DNA from: Chitinophagaceae bacterium
GTDB taxonomy: Bacteria; Bacteroidota; Bacteroidia; Chitinophagales; Chitinophagaceae
NCBI GenBank assembly: GCA_016787065.1
Contig: JAEUVD010000012.1
Location: forward strand, 1 to 53,836
Direction: 5' to 3'
DNA length: 53,836 bases
The notes under the pieces are model-generated. The model saw only the letters and a list, made by a program, of their open reading frames with translations. It had not been told where the DNA came from and did not search any database. Position numbers and translations under genes: made by a program. Of this stretch, positions 51,036-53,836 are shown piece after piece; positions within the stretch are counted from its first letter, which is position 1, and each line of letters starts with the position of its first letter.

Positions 51036-52271
51036 ATGAATTTGTCGTTTTTTATTGCCAAGCGTTTAGCATTTACCGGTAAGAAATCATTTTCATTATT
51101 TATTACTCGAATTGCCATCGCCGCTGTGGCATTGAGTGTGAGCGTAATGATTTTAGGTACGGCAATTACACAGGGTTATCAAAAAGATATTAAAGACAAA
51201 TTTATTGCTGCTTGGGGTGATGTACATATCACGCAATTTCTCCCTGACCCCAATGGCTTAATGAATGATGATAAATTTGTACGCTCCGATTCCTTGCTCG
51301 ATGCCATTCGAAAAACTCCTGGTGTGGCTCATGTATTTACGTACAGTCTTCAGTCGGCTATTTTAAAATCTCCTCAAGAAATGGAAGGCATCATTTTAAA
51401 GGGAATTGAAGATACTTCCAATTTGCATTATTTTAAGTCATTTCTTAAATCGGGTAAATTAAACTTACCACGAGATAGTTCAGGATATTGTAGAAACATA
51501 GCCTTGTCGCAAAGTCTAGCCAATAAGCTTAATGTGAAACAAGAAGATGCACTTCTCTTGTATATGGTAGATAAAGATAATTTTCAGCCAAGAGCTCGTA
51601 AGGTAAAAGTGACTGCCATTTTTTCAACCGGTGTTGAAGATTTTGATCAGCATGTCATTCTTGGCGATCAACGTATGATACAACAATTTCATCATGAGCC
51701 AAATCATATGATACAAGGGTATGAAGTGCATTTAAATACCGTAGTTGATGCAAAACAATCCTGTGCTGCTTTGGATAACTTATTAACTGCACCTATCACC
51801 TTATATCCGATTGAAAAGCGCTTCGCTTCTATATTTTCCTGGTTGGGAATGATGAAAACGAATGAACGAATCATCATCATCATTATGATGATTATTGCCT
51901 TTATTAATATGATAACGGCACTTCTAATTTTAATATTGGAACGAACAAGAATGATTGGTGTTTTAAAAACGGTCGGTATGCAGCCTTCGGCGATTCGAAC
52001 GATTTTCCTCTATAACAGTGCATTTATTATCGTAAGCGGTGTGTTGATAGGTATGTTCGTAGGATTAGGTTTAGCCTATCTTCAATACCATTTTCATTTC
52101 GTTCCGCTCGATGAATCTTCTTACTTCATATCTTATGTGCCAATATATATTCGTCCGGATATTATTTTTGGTATTGGCATTGGAACTATTTTTTTAAGTT
52201 TAATGCTCATGTTAATTCCAACTATCTTGGTTCACAAATTAAATCCATCTAAAGCAGTACGCTTTCAATGA
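51036..52271 (+). CDS. LolC/LolE-type ABC transporter permease
   Basis: The protein has 411 residues. It has the FtsX-like topology: one N-terminal membrane helix (about 20-43), a large periplasmic domain (MacB-PCD-like, 44-260), then three helices (about 275-300, 320-345, 370-400). The family pattern shows in AKRLAFTGKKSFSLFITRIA near the start and RTRMIGVLKTVGMQ before the last helices. It probably extracts lipoproteins from the inner membrane with a LolD ATPase encoded elsewhere. The downstream gene overlaps its stop (ATGA). Confidence 0.87.
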   Translation: MNLSFFIAKRLAFTGKKSFSLFITRIAIAAVALSVSVMILGTAITQGYQKDIKDKFIAAWGDVHITQFLPDPNGLMNDDKFVRSDSLLDAIRKTPGVAHVFTYSLQSAILKSPQEMEGIILKGIEDTSNLHYFKSFLKSGKLNLPRDSSGYCRNIALSQSLANKLNVKQEDALLLYMVDKDNFQPRARKVKVTAIFSTGVEDFDQHVILGDQRMIQQFHHEPNHMIQGYEVHLNTVVDAKQSCAALDNLLTAPITLYPIEKRFASIFSWLGMMKTNERIIIIIMMIIAFINMITALLILILERTRMIGVLKTVGMQPSAIRTIFLYNSAFIIVSGVLIGMFVGLGLAYLQYHFHFVPLDESSYFISYVPIYIRPDIIFGIGIGTIFLSLMLMLIPTILVHKLNPSKAVRFQ

Positions 52272-53179
52272 GTACAAAAGAAATCTATAAGCAATATGTG
52301 GAATCCGACCCTGGATTACCCTTGTTTTTTCAACCGCAGTGGTTGGATTTGTACCAAATGCCTTGGCAAGTTATAATGGCAGAAGAACTAGATCAACGGA
52401 TGTTTTTGATTTATTTTGAAGAACGAAAAATGGTTTTTAGGTTTATCAGGAATCCACAAGGTACACCGTATCATGGCATTCTTCCTTCTAGAAATTGTTC
52501 GCCTGAAATGATTCAAAAGTTAGCATGCAAACTGCTACAGCAATTACCGGATTATGATGAGCTTCATATCGATTTATTACCCGGTTTAGTGCTAACAGAA
52601 GTTAGTCCATTTAAAATAAAACAGCGCAGAACGAATATACTTACGCTTACAGATAAGTCTGATTTATTTAATCATTTTAAACCCAGTTTGCAACGACAAA
52701 TACGCAAGGCACAACGGCATTTAAGTATTGAAGAACATCATGACCATCATGCTTTCTTTACCCTTTATGAAACGTCACTGAAGCAACGCAGGGTGAACGA
52801 ATTTTTAAGCGAAACTATCCTTCAAAAAATAATTACGTTTTGTAAGGAAGCGCATTGTGGCAAGCTATTTCGTGTTTATGATCGGGAACAACAAGTACAT
52901 GCTACCTTACTTTTAGTTTTCGATAAGGTACGTGCTTATTACCTCCTAGGCGGAACCGATAAACAATTTAATGGTTCCGGGGCTATGAGCTATCTCATGT
53001 GGCATGCTATACAATATGCTTGTGATCTTGGCTTAAAGGAATTCGATTTTGAGGGCAGCGATCAAGATTCAATTCATCGTTTCTTTCAGAATTTTAATCC
53101 AAAGGTGGTGTGCTACACTAATCTTCAACATCAACCATCAAAGGTTTTAAAACAGCTACGAAAGTGGCAACAACATTAA
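52268..53179 (+). CDS. GNAT/FemAB-like acyltransferase (BioF2-like)
   Basis: The protein has 303 residues and no signal or membrane segment. The region FKPSLQRQIRKAQRHLSI, then LLVFDKVRAYYLLGGTDKQF, followed by LKEFDFEGSDQDSIHRFFQNF and FNPKVVCY, fits the acetyltransferase domain found in FemAB- and CelD/BioL-like proteins. The acyl donor and acceptor are unknown; peptidoglycan or polysaccharide modification is plausible. It overlaps the permease gene by 4 bp, and the peptidase gene follows after 3 bp, so the three form an operon. Confidence 0.75.
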   Translation: MSTKEIYKQYVESDPGLPLFFQPQWLDLYQMPWQVIMAEELDQRMFLIYFEERKMVFRFIRNPQGTPYHGILPSRNCSPEMIQKLACKLLQQLPDYDELHIDLLPGLVLTEVSPFKIKQRRTNILTLTDKSDLFNHFKPSLQRQIRKAQRHLSIEEHHDHHAFFTLYETSLKQRRVNEFLSETILQKIITFCKEAHCGKLFRVYDREQQVHATLLLVFDKVRAYYLLGGTDKQFNGSGAMSYLMWHAIQYACDLGLKEFDFEGSDQDSIHRFFQNFNPKVVCYTNLQHQPSKVLKQLRKWQQH

Positions 53180-53182
53180 GTT

Positions 53183-53836
53183 ATGGCCGTCGTAATCGTA
53201 ATGCTATTTTTGGGTGGTATTGGCTATGTGATTTACATTTCATCCTTCAAGAAGAAGCCATTACCCCGTTTGAATCCGATTGAAGTTGAAAACTTGCTGT
53301 TGCAACATGTGGTGTTCTATCGCAACCTGCCCGAAACAGAAAGGAAGAAACAATTTTTTGAACGTGTGTTACATTTCCTGCAAACAACACGTTTTACAGA
53401 CGTAGGCAAGGCAATACACACATTGGAAGATGAGATTCTAATAGCAGCATCGGCCATGATTCCTCTTTATCATTTTCCGGATTGGAATTATTTTAATCTC
53501 GATGAAATTCTTTTATATGAAGATGCCTTTAACACTTCCTATGAAACCAACGAAGAACATGCTATTTTGGGTATGGTAGGAGAAGGAGCCCTTCAGCGTA
53601 CCATGCTCTTATCATTGAAAAGCCTGAGACAAGGCTTTGAAAAGAAGGATGCTGAACACACGGCTATTCATGAATTTGTACATCTCATCGACAAAATGGA
53701 TGGTTCCATCGACGGTGTACCTGAATTTTTGATTCCAAAGGAAATGGTAGAACCTTGGTTGCGTTTGGTACGGAATAATATGCAACAAATTCAACAAGGA
53801 GATAGTACTATCGACCCTTATGCTGCAACGAATGAA
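53183..53836 (+). CDS. MtfA-type zinc peptidase (M90), partial at window end
   Basis: 218 codons are open from ATG 53183 to the window edge without a stop. An N-terminal membrane helix (VVIVMLFLGGIGYVIYISS) is followed by residues typical of the MtfA family: ILIAASAMIPLYHFPDW and the zinc motif TAIHEFVHLIDKMDG (HEFVH). E. coli MtfA binds Mlc and has aminopeptidase activity. The membrane anchor here is a variant. A minus-strand frame (53612-53797) is a shadow. Confidence 0.85.
   Translation, partial: MAVVIVMLFLGGIGYVIYISSFKKKPLPRLNPIEVENLLLQHVVFYRNLPETERKKQFFERVLHFLQTTRFTDVGKAIHTLEDEILIAASAMIPLYHFPDWNYFNLDEILLYEDAFNTSYETNEEHAILGMVGEGALQRTMLLSLKSLRQGFEKKDAEHTAIHEFVHLIDKMDGSIDGVPEFLIPKEMVEPWLRLVRNNMQQIQQGDSTIDPYAATNE

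Noticed and set aside
53612..53797. Minus-strand 61-codon frame at the window end
   Set aside because: It is antisense to the MtfA-type peptidase, including its HEFVH motif.

Overview
The window comes from an AT-rich member of the Bacteroidota. Several independent signs agree. Secreted proteins carry type IX secretion (T9SS) C-terminal sorting tails (7562-8398, 24334-25983, 33073-35091). Promoters match the Bacteroidota -7 consensus TAnnTTTG. Shine-Dalgarno sites are largely absent. There are lineage-typical families: a TssD/Hcp tube protein, the LptE lipoprotein family, DUF6090, a GldM C-terminal-like small protein and a fused E1 alpha/beta 2-oxo acid dehydrogenase. MqnE indicates menaquinone synthesis by the futalosine route. 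I cannot place it below phylum with confidence.

Layout. 1-2136: 3' end of a XerC/D recombinase and a glycosyltransferase fused to a decayed sugar-phosphate transferase. 2195-5141: inositol-phosphatase-like gene followed by SRPBCC, SRPBCC, VOC and DUF1801 genes. 5142-8398: mqnE, a protein with a cytosolic four-cysteine module and a periplasmic domain, a GldM-C-like small protein and a T9SS cargo. 8399-10406: mscS bracketed by two members of a repeat family whose third member lies at 46953-47201. 10407-12915: NtrC-like regulator, lptE and a DUF6090 protein. 12971-18670: phosphohexomutase, persulfide dioxygenase-like MBL/double rhodanese, homogentisate dioxygenase, pyrE and a NUDIX protein. 18970-24251: aspartokinase, small membrane protein, plsY and prmA on the minus strand; CPBP protease, DUF2007 and cdsA on the plus strand. 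24334-31583: delta-60/T9SS protein, galE, murF, an extended TssD, a desaturase and an envelope protein. 31627-35091: osmC, a LytTR response regulator, an apparently non-coding promoter region with three operator-like repeats at exact 21-bp period, and a secreted nuclease. 35326-46674: pckA, a thioredoxin-like protein, xseAB, a secreted orphan, recG, a MATE exporter, asnB and a DUF4349 lipoprotein. 47218-53836: fused E1, two DUF1573 proteins, a LolC/E-type permease, an acyltransferase-like protein and a partial MtfA-type peptidase.

Most of the content is housekeeping metabolism plus envelope biology. Three things deserve attention. First, 32826-33060 looks like a LytTR-controlled promoter followed by a structured, non-coding transcript between two convergent genes. 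Second, the orphan TssD carries a Ser linker and a coiled-coil extension. Third, at least seven genes have the -7 box placed exactly 4 nt before the start codon, which implies leaderless mRNAs. The dispersed inverted-repeat family around mscS is a further accessory feature. No tRNA, rRNA, CRISPR array, complete insertion sequence or phage module was recognised.
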